A program made the position numbers and the translations under genes. A stretch of 53,760 bases of DNA from NCBI GenBank assembly GCA_945878115.1, contig CAMDVD010000019.1:1-53760 (forward strand), written 5' to 3'. Source of the DNA: Chitinophaga pinensis (GTDB lineage: Bacteria > Bacteroidota > Bacteroidia > Chitinophagales > Chitinophagaceae). Positions 17,384 to 25,780 of the stretch are shown piece by piece; within the stretch, counting starts at the first letter, position 1; each line of letters opens with the position of its first letter. The notes beneath the pieces are model-generated. The model was not told the DNA's origin and ran no database searches. It worked only from the letters and a program-made list of their open reading frames with translations.

Positions 17384-18526
17384 CTATCCTTTCAACACAC
17401 CACGACTAATGACGATACGTTGTACTTCACTAGTACCTTCATAAATCTGTGTAATTTTTGCATCACGCATCAATCGTTCAACATGAAAATCTTTGACATA
17501 GCCATAACCCCCATGAATTTGCACTGCTTCAGAAGTTACTCTTTGCGCAATTTCAGAAGCAAATAATTTTGCCATTGCCGATGCCATATCATAATTCAAA
17601 TGTTGGTCTTTAAGCCAAGCTGCTTTCATACAAAGCAAACGTGCCGATTCAATATCTGTTGCCATGTCGGCCAATTTGAATTGTATGGCTTGATGATTCA
17701 TAATTTCGGTACCAAATGCCTTACGTTCTTTAGAATATTTCAACGCCAATTCATACGCGCCACTAGCAATACCAAGCGCTTGTGCAGCAATGCCAATACG
17801 CCCACCACTCAATACTTTCATGGCAAACGTAAATCCAAACCCATCCTCACCGATTCTATTTTCTTTTGGCACTTTCACATCTTGAAACATGATGGAATGT
17901 GTATCACTTCCACGTATGCCCATTTTATTTTCTTTAGCACCAACAGTCACCCCATCCCAAGCTTTCTCTACAATAAATGCATTGATACCTCTATGCTTTT
18001 TCTCTACATCTGTTTGCGCTATCACCAAATAATGCGTAGCAGAATTTCCATTGGTTATCCAATTCTTAGTACCATTTAATAAATAATAATCTCCTTTATC
18101 TTCAGCGGTAGTTCTTTGTGAAGTGGCATCACTACCCGCTTCTGGTTCCGACAATAAAAATGCACCGATGACTTCACCACTGGCAAGAGGTACTAAATAT
18201 TTTTGTTTTTGCTCTTCACTTCCAAAAGTTTCTAAACCCCAACACACTAATGAATTATTAACACTCATCACCACAGAAGCAGAAGCATCTACTTTTGAAA
18301 TTTCCTCCATGGCTAAAACATAGGATATAGTATCCATGCCTGCTCCACCATATTTTGGATCTACCATAATGCCCATCATCCCAAGCTCACCCAATTTTTT
18401 AATTTGTTCAGCTGGAAATTTTTGATGCTCATCTCGATCGATAACACCAGGCAATAATTCAGTTTGAGCAAAATCTCTAGCTGCTTGTTGAATCATCAAT
18501 TGTTCTTCGGTATATTGGAAATTCAT
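17384..18526 (-). CDS. acyl-CoA dehydrogenase
   Basis: The 380-residue flavoprotein fits the short/medium-chain acyl-CoA dehydrogenase family. It starts FQYTEEQLMIQQAARDFA, has the FAD-binding stretch LSEPEAGSDATS, the signature GTKNWITNG and HIMFQDVKVP-like wording (HSIMFQDVKVPKENR), and near the end QIHGGYGYVKDFHVERLMRDAK. The catalytic base is the Glu in QIYEGTSEVQRIVI. It forms the 2,3-enoyl-CoA in beta-oxidation and passes electrons to ETF. No ETF genes are adjacent. It is transcribed divergently from nuoH, across a repeat-filled gap. Confidence 0.94.
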   Translation of the reverse strand: MNFQYTEEQLMIQQAARDFAQTELLPGVIDRDEHQKFPAEQIKKLGELGMMGIMVDPKYGGAGMDTISYVLAMEEISKVDASASVVMSVNNSLVCWGLETFGSEEQKQKYLVPLASGEVIGAFLLSEPEAGSDATSQRTTAEDKGDYYLLNGTKNWITNGNSATHYLVIAQTDVEKKHRGINAFIVEKAWDGVTVGAKENKMGIRGSDTHSIMFQDVKVPKENRIGEDGFGFTFAMKVLSGGRIGIAAQALGIASGAYELALKYSKERKAFGTEIMNHQAIQFKLADMATDIESARLLCMKAAWLKDQHLNYDMASAMAKLFASEIAQRVTSEAVQIHGGYGYVKDFHVERLMRDAKITQIYEGTSEVQRIVISRGVLKG

Positions 18527-18555
18527 GTCGTGGTTGTTTTAATTAGGTCACAAAC

Positions 18556-18780
18556 ATACTATTCAAATTCCAAAGGGCAAATTCCAAAGGTAAAAATTCC
18601 AAATTCCAAAGGTGAACTTTTTGACTTTCGACTTATTATTTATTCCTTGCGCCTTACCACTTACATACTTACGCCTTATGCCTTATTCCTTGCGCCTCAC
18701 CACTTACATACTTACACCTTATGCCTTATGCCTTACGCCTTACAACTTATGACTTTCTACTTTCGACTTTCAATTTATTA
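18556..18780. repeat. composite heptamer tract in the acyl-CoA dehydrogenase-nuoH gap
   Basis: AAATTCCAAAGG-type words (18556-18615) run into GACTTTCGACTT, then CTTATGCCTTA/CGCCTTA words (about 18640-18745), then TTTCTACTTTCGACTTTC. The CTTATGCC words are the reverse complement of the GGCATAAG words at 51440-51480. An open frame upstream of nuoH crosses this tract and looks spurious. Confidence 0.7.
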
Positions 18781-18811
18781 TATTACTTTTGCCCACTTAA
18801 TTTACGCTTAC

Positions 18812-19882
18812 ATGATTTTGACTGCAATTACATTAGGATTTATTTTAGAAAAAGTAATTCTGGTGTCTATAATATTAGGTGGTTCTTTAGGAATTGCGAT
18901 GTATAGCACATGGGCTGAACGTAAGGTTGCTGCTGTGATGCAGGATAGACGAGGTCCAAATAGAGCTGGTCCATTCGGGTTATTTCAACCGCTAGCCGAT
19001 GGATTGAAATTATTCATGAAAGAAGAAATCATCCCTACCCTTTCGAACAAGTTTTTATTCATATTAGGACCTTCATTGGCTATGCTTATGGCATGTATGA
19101 CGAGTGCGGTTATCCCATGGGGACCAAATATTGTTCATGCGGATGGCAGTGTTTTTACATTACAAGTAGCCGATATCAATATTGGTATTCTCTTCATCTT
19201 TGGTGTAGTGAGCTTGGGTGTGTATGGCATTATGCTAGGCTCGTGGGCGAGCAATAATAAATATTCATTATTAAGTGGTTTGCGTGCTGCAGCACAAGCA
19301 GTTTCTTACGAATTGGCGATGGGCTTAAGTTTGATTGCATTAGTGATGATGTCAGGTAGTCTTAGCATGCGCGAAATTGTAGAGCAACAACATGGATTCT
19401 GGGACAATGGTTATTTTACTTGGAATTTTTTCAAACAACCATTGGCATTTATCATTTTCATCGTTTGCTCATTCGCCGAATTAAATCGCGCACCCTTTGA
19501 TTTATCAGAATGTGAAAGCGAATTAGTTGGCGGTTACCATACCGAATTTAGTTCCATGAAATTAGGCTTTTATCTATTTGCCGAGTATATCAATATGTTT
19601 ATCACCTCCATTATTTTGAGCTCTTTATTTTTTGGCGGTTATAATTATCCAGGCATGGATTGGGTTGCTCTGCATGTTTCACCACTTTTCGTTTCTATCA
19701 TTGGCGTCCTCGTTCTTTTAGGAAAAGCAGTTGCATTTATTCTATTTTTCATGTTTATCCGTTGGACGCTTCCTCGCTTTCGCTATGATCAATTAATGGA
19801 TTTAGGTTGGAAAAGTTTAATACCTTTGGCTCTATTCAATATGCTAGTTACTGGCGCAATTATTCTTGCATTTCAAAAATAA
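18812..19882 (+). CDS. nuoH: NADH-quinone oxidoreductase subunit H
   Basis: I chose the ATG at 18812 (MILTAITLGFILEKVILV), where recognisable NuoH sequence begins; the frame is open upstream only through repeats. The 356-residue protein has the family motifs STWAERKVAAVMQDRRGPNR, GLFQPLADGLKLFMKEE, and the conserved loop FAELNRAPFDLSECESELVG, spread over about eight membrane helices. NuoH sits at the junction of the peripheral arm and membrane arm of complex I and forms part of the quinone site. It is followed after 13 bases by nuoI. nuoG, normally upstream, is absent. Confidence 0.96.
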   Translation: MILTAITLGFILEKVILVSIILGGSLGIAMYSTWAERKVAAVMQDRRGPNRAGPFGLFQPLADGLKLFMKEEIIPTLSNKFLFILGPSLAMLMACMTSAVIPWGPNIVHADGSVFTLQVADINIGILFIFGVVSLGVYGIMLGSWASNNKYSLLSGLRAAAQAVSYELAMGLSLIALVMMSGSLSMREIVEQQHGFWDNGYFTWNFFKQPLAFIIFIVCSFAELNRAPFDLSECESELVGGYHTEFSSMKLGFYLFAEYINMFITSIILSSLFFGGYNYPGMDWVALHVSPLFVSIIGVLVLLGKAVAFILFFMFIRWTLPRFRYDQLMDLGWKSLIPLALFNMLVTGAIILAFQK

Positions 19883-19895
19883 ATTAATACTAAAT

Positions 19896-20405
19896 ATGCC
19901 TTATACCAATATATCCACCAAAGCAAAACAAGTAGACAGACGTCCGATGAATTTCATGGAAAGAATTTATTTGCCTGCTATCGCGAAAGGTTTAAAAATA
20001 ACCTTAGGTCATATTTTCCAACCAAAAGCAACTATCAATTATCCAGAAGTAACACGTCCATTTAGTTCAACTTTCCGTGGCTTACATATTTTAAATCGCG
20101 ATGAAGAAGGACGTGAAAAGTGCACTGCATGTGGATTGTGTGCACTATCCTGTCCAGCCGAGGCAATTACGATGGAATCTGCTGAACGAAAAACTGGTGA
20201 AGAGCATTTGTACAAAGAAGAAAAGTATGCAGCTCAATATGAAATCAATATGTTGCGTTGTATTTTTTGTGGCCTATGCGAAGAAGCATGCCCTAAAGAT
20301 GCTATTTATTTGACCCAAACTTTTGCGCCATCCAATTACGACCGAAAAGGATTTATTTATAAAAAGGATGACTTATTGATTCCGCATCCATCATCAAAAA
20401 ACTAG
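19896..20405 (+). CDS. nuoI: NADH-quinone oxidoreductase subunit I
   Basis: The ATG at 19896 gives 169 residues; an earlier in-frame start at 19866 would overlap nuoH and lacks family character. Two ferredoxin-like 4Fe-4S motifs are complete: CTACGLCALSCP and CIFCGLCEEACP. These carry clusters N6a and N6b, which pass electrons towards the quinone-proximal cluster. The N-terminal amphipathic part (PAIAKGLKITLGHIF) is as usual. The gene sits between nuoH and nuoJ with short spacers, so the three are one transcription unit. Confidence 0.97.
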   Translation: MPYTNISTKAKQVDRRPMNFMERIYLPAIAKGLKITLGHIFQPKATINYPEVTRPFSSTFRGLHILNRDEEGREKCTACGLCALSCPAEAITMESAERKTGEEHLYKEEKYAAQYEINMLRCIFCGLCEEACPKDAIYLTQTFAPSNYDRKGFIYKKDDLLIPHPSSKN

Positions 20406-20418
20406 TTTTATCTTCGTC

Positions 20419-20949
20419 ATGAATATTTATCAAATTACTTTTTGGATATTGAGCTTATTCACTCTGGCATTCGCCATTGGTGTTATTATGAGTCGTAACC
20501 CAATCAATAGCGTACTGTTTCTAATCCTTACATTTTTCTGCATATCTGGACATTATGTATTGATGAATGCACAATTTTTAGCAATCGTCAATATTATAGT
20601 ATATGCTGGTGCCATCATGGTACTTTTCTTATTTGTAATTATGCTTATGAATTTGAATAGTGATACAGAACCGCAAAAAAACTTCTTGGTTCAATTTGCT
20701 GGCGTAGTTTCAGGAGGTGCGCTACTATTGATTATGGTGGCAGCTATCAAATCAAGTATTACAGGACTAGAAGGTAAAAACATTGATTTAATCAATAGCA
20801 CAGATATTGGATTAATCAAAAACTTAGGTACCGTATTATTTACTACTTATGTCTTTCCATTTGAAATTGCCAGTGTATTATTTTTAAGCGCCATGGTGGG
20901 TGCAGTTGTTTTAGGAAAAAAAGATTCCGCGTTGAAAACTGTGGAGTAA
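20419..20949 (+). CDS. nuoJ: NADH-quinone oxidoreductase subunit J
   Basis: The 176-residue membrane protein has five predicted helices. The NuoJ hallmark is present: NPINSVLFLILTFF, then NAQFLAIVNIIVYAGAIMVLF with the conserved YAGA turn. It is part of the proton-translocating membrane arm. It starts 13 bases after nuoI. In most complex I operons nuoK, L, M and N follow at once; here the next genes belong to a restriction-modification island on the other strand. Confidence 0.95.
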   Translation: MNIYQITFWILSLFTLAFAIGVIMSRNPINSVLFLILTFFCISGHYVLMNAQFLAIVNIIVYAGAIMVLFLFVIMLMNLNSDTEPQKNFLVQFAGVVSGGALLLIMVAAIKSSITGLEGKNIDLINSTDIGLIKNLGTVLFTTYVFPFEIASVLFLSAMVGAVVLGKKDSALKTVE

Positions 20950-20994
20950 GAGAATTCTGAATAAATCAAAGATTTTTAGTACTTGTTTCGTGAC

Positions 20995-21122
20995 GTAACG
21001 GTTTGCAGCTACAAGAAGTTGGCGATTTCGAAGCACTAAACTGTCTGCCACCGCAAAACTTGAAACGAAGCACAAAGCTTCATTTAACCACTGAACCGCC
21101 AATTTTTTGTAGGTGCTGTTAC
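20995..21122. repeat. imperfect ~128-base palindrome at the left edge of the defence island
   Basis: The outer arm GTAAC (20995-20999) plus GCAGCTACAAGAAGTTGGCG (21005-21024) is nearly the reverse complement of the stretch 21094-21122 (CCGCCAATTTTTTGTAGGTG, then CTGTTAC). I count 19 of 24 matches in the inner arm plus a matching terminal GTAAC. It begins 46 bases after the nuoJ stop. The shape recalls a folded recombination site, but the integron attC core consensus (GTTRRRY) is not met. Confidence 0.6.
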
Positions 21123-21220
21123 CACCAGTGCTTTCTTGTCTGGCGTGGTTTGTATGTCCTGTTTTGCTTACTCTCATTTGTCTTTTGTCGTGCGGTGGGG
21201 CATTTTTTAAAATTTCTTTT
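21118..21220. repeat. left inverted-repeat element of the defence island
   Basis: GTTACCACCAGTGCT (21118-21132) and GCATTTTTTAAAATTTCTTT (21200-21219) recur in the same order, but inverted, at 31698-31712 (one mismatch) and 31535-31555. In between, a TTTTGCTTNNNNNCATTTGTC-like stretch also shows similarity. Small frames through it (21003-21355) look like by-products. From 21221 to the hsdR stop I see no gene. Confidence 0.6.
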
Positions 21221-21316
21221 TTTCTTGGGTTAGCTTTGCAAGCTCTTTTAAAAGCTTTGGTTCAGCGTTGGCTTGTGCGGCTTTTAAATGTGCTTGCAAA
21301 ATGCGCTGGCTATTTT

Positions 21317-24300
21317 TTATGCTGCTTCTGCATTGTTATTAATGATTTCTATTAGTGAAATAATCTTTGAAGCAACTTTTTCTTCGAATAAACCCGCTAC
21401 GCCATTCGTATTTATATCAGTAAATGGTGCTTCAAATAGCATAGATGGTTCAATGATTCCTTTTACATTTAAGTAATTAATAATCGTGTCCATAAAACGG
21501 ATTTGCTGTGCATTTAAGGTTTGATTATTTAGTATTTCCGCAAAAGCTAATTTCGCTGCTTGCACATCTAAACCAACAATACTTCTAATAAATTTCCCTA
21601 AGGGTTGTTCGCCATAAGCTTTTGTAAATTCTGCTTTGGTACCAATGCTTCCTTGTTCAAATAGCATCTTATCTAAAGTTTCTAATTCACCCTTTGTGAT
21701 AGGCACATTGTTGCGTAGCTTATGTATGGTGATGTTATGGCTTTGTTCTTTTAAATACTGCTCTACCTTGCGTTTGTAGGCATCTAAATCATTGAAGTTA
21801 TAAAGCAACTGATGCTCTTGAATATTCCCCGAAAACTCATCTTCAAACATGGTAAAATAAATTGGGGTATTTTCTGCATCTAAAAACTTAATAATGTCTC
21901 GCAGTTCAATGCGGATTCTTTCGATGCCTGGAATGGTAGCACCTTCCCAAAATATTTTCTGTTGTACTTCTTTAATCGTTTCCATCTTTTTTGCTACCGA
22001 TGGAATAGATGCTTTCTTACTCAATTTGCCTGCTGTAGTAACCACTTTTTGAATAAGCACCAATTGTTTTTTCTCGCCATTCAGAACACTTAGTTGTATA
22101 TCCAACATCAAGGCATCGAATCGCTTTGCCAATTCGTCCTGGTCGGTTTCCATCATTAATGGGGCAATGTGGTCGTGTAGTTCTTTAATGTCTAAATCGC
22201 TGAGTGCATTCCATGCATTGGCATCACGGTATTTTTCTACTGCTTCCCAATGCATACGCACAATAAAACTATCGCCATTTAGGGCTTGGGTTTGTATTAT
22301 TAATTGATCGATGATGGATTGACCGTATTCTTTTAGTTCTGTTTCTTCCTGACTTAATAAGGCGAATCCTAAACGCAAGCGCAATTCAAACAGACGTTGA
22401 CTTAATGATTTAGCACTGGCGCCAACTTCTCCTTTGGGTGTAGCATTAAAAAACTCAAAGTTTTCGCAGAAATCGAAAATGACAAATTCTTTTTTGTCTT
22501 CGTTAATAGCAAATAAATCTTTGCACAGGCGGGTTCCTCGTCCTATCATTTGCCAAAACTTTACCCTACTGCGCACAGGTTTAAAGAATACCAAATTACA
22601 AACTTCCGGAACATCAATACCGGTGTCGAGCATATCTACCGACACGGCAATCTGGGGCATTTTTGTTTTGTCTTTAAATTTGTTGAGCAAGTCATAGCGG
22701 TATTCTTCGTGGTAATCTATTACCTTCAAATACTCACCTTTGTAGGTAGGATATTGTTTGTTAAAGCGTTCTTCAATAAACTTAGCATGGTTGTGTGAAC
22801 GCGCAAACACTATGGTCTTGGCTAATTTATCTCCTCCCTCTACTTTAATTCCGTGTTCCATCAAATGACCAATTACTTTATCCACCGTATCGGTATTGAA
22901 CAACCATTTATTTAGAGCGGCTGCATCTATCTCTTCAGGAAATTCACCTGTAACAGGGTCCGTAAACTGCTCTTCGTATTTTAGTTTCTCGTCATCACTT
23001 AGTTCGGCATATTTGATACCACTGCGCTGAAATTTTATAGGAACAGAAATTGCTTTTGGAGGAACCAGCCATTTGTCATTAACAGCTTGTTCCAATTCGT
23101 AGGCAAAGGTTGGATTATTTGGTTCCATGCCAAACAATGCATAGGTATCTCTATCAGCTTCTGATTTTGGTGTAGCCGTTAAACCAATGCGGATGCCATC
23201 GAAATATTTAAAAATATGTTTGTAGCGGTTGTAAACCGAACGGTGTATTTCATCAAAGATGATTAAATCAAAATGCCCTACGCTGTAAAAACGGTTGTTG
23301 CCATCGGCTTCGCCATCTATCATGTTGATGATGGTTTGGTAGGTAGAAAACACCATTCGACTGCTTTCGTCTTCCTTTTCTTTGGTTAAATCTACTGCCG
23401 GAAGATTGGGTAAATAATCGTTTAAGTTAACCTTTGCTTGATGTATCAGCGCATTTCTATCAGCTAAAAACAAAATACGTTTAGCCCAATTGGCCTTGCT
23501 CAGTAAATCTACTATGGAAGCCGAAACTCTTGTTTTGCCGGTGCCTGTTGCCATAATAAGCAAGGCTTCGCGGTGTTTTTTATCCAATGCCTCGGTAACG
23601 CAACGAATAGCCTCGTGCTGGTATGGTCTATCGGTAATATCATTGTTGATGGTTTGCGATGCCAATGTTTTTTGCGAATTGCGTCTTTGTATCAGCATTT
23701 GTAATTCGTCTTTGGTATAAAAACCAAATACTTCACGGGGTGCATAATTTACATCGTCCCAAAGCCAGGTACGAAAACCATTGGAATAAAAAATGGCCGG
23801 TCGTTGTCCGAACTCTTTTTCCAAACTATCGGCATAACATTTTGCCTGATGTTGCCCCACTCGTGGGTCTCTTTTGGTGCGCTTGGCTTCTACCACCGCC
23901 AGGGGTTTGCTATCATCACCCCAGAGTACATAATCTACAAAACCATTTCCGCTGGCGTCACTATTGTCTTGTGGCATACCGTGTACAGGATATTCGGGTA
24001 CATTATTGCCATAAGGATCCCAACCTGCTTCACGCAACAAGGTATCAATATATATTTTGCGGGTAAGGTCTTCGTTGGGGTCAATGGGTGGCGGAACAAA
24101 CGCCTTATTTTGTTCTTTGATGGCTTTGATGTCGGCCAGTTCGGCTTCTAATTTAGCGAGCTTACTTTGCGATTCGTGGTAGTTGCGTTCTAATTGCTGA
24201 AGGTCGTGCTTATTATAATCCTTTTCCTTTCCTTTGGTTATCAGGTTTTCATCGAACTTAGCAACTGTTACTTTTTCCTCACTATATACCTGCACCACCC

Positions 24301-24652
24301 AGCCAATAAAACCATGCAACAATTGCAGGGCATACAAGGCCTCTTGCGGTTTTATTTTGGCAGTGGTATGCACGGCAGTATTGCCAAGTTTGCGGATGAG
24401 GTTTATTTGGTTGAACTGAATCGGCGCAACAATATTTTTAAACCCCTGCTCGTGCATGAGGGAACTAAGGGAAGTATCGTAAGGCAATACCAAATCGGCA
24501 TCGTGTTCGTACATCCAACGCACCCATTCTTCCAAACTCTTGCGGCAAAGCATGGCAGCATACAAAGGCGCATTGTGCACATGCTGCTCCGCTTCTTGCG
24601 GTGCTTGGGCTAGGTTTGCCCATTGGTTAGGTATGAAGGAGTAATTACTCAT
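21317..24652 (-). CDS. hsdR: type I restriction enzyme R subunit (translocase-nuclease)
   Basis: I chose the ATG at 24652 (MSNYSFIPNQW), which overlaps the last codons of the upstream gene by 8 bases, as expected for coupled translation. The 1111-residue protein has an N-terminal DUF4145-like region (1-125) and a coiled coil (145-185). A PD-(D/E)XK nuclease follows, with D240 in FVDYVLWGD and E255-x-K257 in VVEAKR. The helicase core has ATGTGKT (368-374), DEIH (467-470), LTATP and a VDMLDTGIDVP motif. The C-terminus is an EcoEI R-type tail. It moves DNA and cuts unmethylated targets in complex with HsdM and HsdS. It is the last gene of the operon and appears intact. Confidence 0.96.
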   Translation of the reverse strand: MSNYSFIPNQWANLAQAPQEAEQHVHNAPLYAAMLCRKSLEEWVRWMYEHDADLVLPYDTSLSSLMHEQGFKNIVAPIQFNQINLIRKLGNTAVHTTAKIKPQEALYALQLLHGFIGWVVQVYSEEKVTVAKFDENLITKGKEKDYNKHDLQQLERNYHESQSKLAKLEAELADIKAIKEQNKAFVPPPIDPNEDLTRKIYIDTLLREAGWDPYGNNVPEYPVHGMPQDNSDASGNGFVDYVLWGDDSKPLAVVEAKRTKRDPRVGQHQAKCYADSLEKEFGQRPAIFYSNGFRTWLWDDVNYAPREVFGFYTKDELQMLIQRRNSQKTLASQTINNDITDRPYQHEAIRCVTEALDKKHREALLIMATGTGKTRVSASIVDLLSKANWAKRILFLADRNALIHQAKVNLNDYLPNLPAVDLTKEKEDESSRMVFSTYQTIINMIDGEADGNNRFYSVGHFDLIIFDEIHRSVYNRYKHIFKYFDGIRIGLTATPKSEADRDTYALFGMEPNNPTFAYELEQAVNDKWLVPPKAISVPIKFQRSGIKYAELSDDEKLKYEEQFTDPVTGEFPEEIDAAALNKWLFNTDTVDKVIGHLMEHGIKVEGGDKLAKTIVFARSHNHAKFIEERFNKQYPTYKGEYLKVIDYHEEYRYDLLNKFKDKTKMPQIAVSVDMLDTGIDVPEVCNLVFFKPVRSRVKFWQMIGRGTRLCKDLFAINEDKKEFVIFDFCENFEFFNATPKGEVGASAKSLSQRLFELRLRLGFALLSQEETELKEYGQSIIDQLIIQTQALNGDSFIVRMHWEAVEKYRDANAWNALSDLDIKELHDHIAPLMMETDQDELAKRFDALMLDIQLSVLNGEKKQLVLIQKVVTTAGKLSKKASIPSVAKKMETIKEVQQKIFWEGATIPGIERIRIELRDIIKFLDAENTPIYFTMFEDEFSGNIQEHQLLYNFNDLDAYKRKVEQYLKEQSHNITIHKLRNNVPITKGELETLDKMLFEQGSIGTKAEFTKAYGEQPLGKFIRSIVGLDVQAAKLAFAEILNNQTLNAQQIRFMDTIINYLNVKGIIEPSMLFEAPFTDINTNGVAGLFEEKVASKIISLIEIINNNAEAA

Positions 24653-25577
24653 TATTATTGGGGGTGTTGCTCCATTTTTGCTTTGCCAAGGCAATCGATT
24701 GTTGAATTTTACTTTCAAAAACAGCCACAGGAGGCAACTCTGTAAGGTAAGTTGCTACATGAATGCCCGATTTGTCCAACTCCAACAATTCCACCATTTT
24801 GTCGCTTTTTTCAGAACACAATAATAAGCCAATGGGGGCATTTTCACCTTCTTGTTTTTCGTATTTATCGATAAAATAATCTTCCTGATCAATCGTAATT
24901 CTTTTTTGTCGTGCCAAGAAGGCAAAATCATTTCCAAATTCAAGTATAAATTGTTGCAATTCCACTAAGATGGCCAATTCGAGATCGTGTTCGCTAAAGG
25001 TATCTTTTAGTCCTAAAAAATCAAGTACATAGGGATCTTTTAAAAACAGATTTACGCTCATTTCTTTTTTTTCGCGCAATTGTTTCAAGTCATTCACGAT
25101 TGTTTTTTCGGGAAGCTTGCTGATAGCCGTTCTTTCAAACAGCATACTATCTATTCGTCCACTAAGTTCACGCACACTCCAATTTTCAGAGCTACACATG
25201 CTGATATAGAATTCTTGTTTTAAAGGTTCTTTGATCTTTAAAATTTCTAAAATATGCGACCAACTCAATTTTGACAACACTGTTGTCAAAATGTTTTGAT
25301 CCTGAACGCAATCATAAAAATGAGTCATTCTATACAATGTACGATAGCTATACCCTATGCCATATTGCTCGCTTAGTTTTATAGCAAGGTTTTGCATCAC
25401 TTGTTTGCCATATTCAGGCTTGTCATATTGTAATAATTCATCTTGTATTGTTTTTCCTTTTTGCCAATAAAGCAATACCATACTTTGGTTGATTGCTTTG
25501 TTTACAAATGTATTGGCCGATTCGATAAGTGTACTTACCTGCCCAATAAGGCGATTTTCGTTTTCTAATTCGTCCAT
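24645..25577 (-). CDS. DUF1016 (YhcG-type) protein with its nuclease core deleted
   Basis: The 310-residue protein matches the DUF1016/YhcG family: N-terminal helices with YWQKGKTIQDELLQ and YGIGYSYRTLYRMTHFY, KLSWSHILEIL, SSENWSVREL, DPYVLDFLGL and a C-terminal NAPIGLLLCSEKSDKMVELL. In this family the segment after FID should continue into an FYHR...ELK stretch that forms the PD-(D/E)XK site. Here FID (235-237) passes directly into KYEKQEGE. Compared with the intact relative at 26965-28101, about 37 residues including E-x-K are missing, in frame. I infer a deletion between short repeats and a catalytically dead product. It precedes hsdR with an 8-base overlap. Confidence 0.85.
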   Translation of the reverse strand: MDELENENRLIGQVSTLIESANTFVNKAINQSMVLLYWQKGKTIQDELLQYDKPEYGKQVMQNLAIKLSEQYGIGYSYRTLYRMTHFYDCVQDQNILTTVLSKLSWSHILEILKIKEPLKQEFYISMCSSENWSVRELSGRIDSMLFERTAISKLPEKTIVNDLKQLREKKEMSVNLFLKDPYVLDFLGLKDTFSEHDLELAILVELQQFILEFGNDFAFLARQKRITIDQEDYFIDKYEKQEGENAPIGLLLCSEKSDKMVELLELDKSGIHVATYLTELPPVAVFESKIQQSIALAKQKWSNTPNNNE

Positions 25578-25607
25578 AGTCTTTTACTTGTTTTTATACT
25601 TCATTTT

Positions 25608-25638
25608 CTAATTGTGCAACAGCCAGTTGCACAATTAG
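25608..25638. repeat. perfect 13-bp inverted repeat upstream of the deleted DUF1016 gene
   Basis: CTAATTGTGCAAC (25608-25620) and GTTGCACAATTAG (25626-25638) pair perfectly around the loop AGCCA. The hairpin lies between the vestigial hsdR start and the next start codon (25577), and it contains the stop codon of the vestige. There is no T-run long enough for a strong terminator. It may be an operator or a scar of rearrangement. Confidence 0.7.
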
Positions 25639-25739
25639 CTTGGAGCATTATACAAATGCTTTTCTGCTTCCAATGGTGTACTGAAAATCTTAACCCATTT
25701 TGAAGGGATAAATGAAAAGTTATTTAATGCTTCATTCAT
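25635..25739 (-). pseudogene. vestigial hsdR N-terminus (34 codons)
   Basis: On the minus strand, ATG 25739-25737 opens a 34-codon frame ending at TAA 25637-25635. Its product contains NFSFIPSKW, TPLEAEKHLYNAP. The functional hsdR begins NYSFIPNQW and continues APQEAEQHVHNAP with the same spacing. Similarity stops at NAP, next to a 13-bp hairpin. The fragment lies directly downstream of hsdS, where hsdR would be expected in an uninterrupted operon. I infer a remnant of an older hsdR start. It is too short to be a functional subunit. Confidence 0.8.
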
Positions 25740-25780
25740 TTGTTAGCGCAATGTAATTTCAGAATTCTTATTCATTTTTC

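Noticed and set aside
18464..18811. Upstream extension of nuoH
   Set aside because: The extension is made of heptamer repeats; NuoH family sequence begins at the ATG at 18812.
20995..21122. Integron attC site and cassette array
   Set aside because: The palindrome lacks the GTTRRRY core and no integron integrase or row of short cassettes is present. It is kept only as a structural observation.
21003..21355. Overlapping plus-strand frames left of hsdR
   Set aside because: They cover the palindrome and the left repeat element and run into hsdR in antisense. No domain or leader is recognisable.
23659..24066. 135-residue plus-strand frame inside hsdR
   Set aside because: It is a shadow of the clear hsdR frame on the other strand, without domain or leader.
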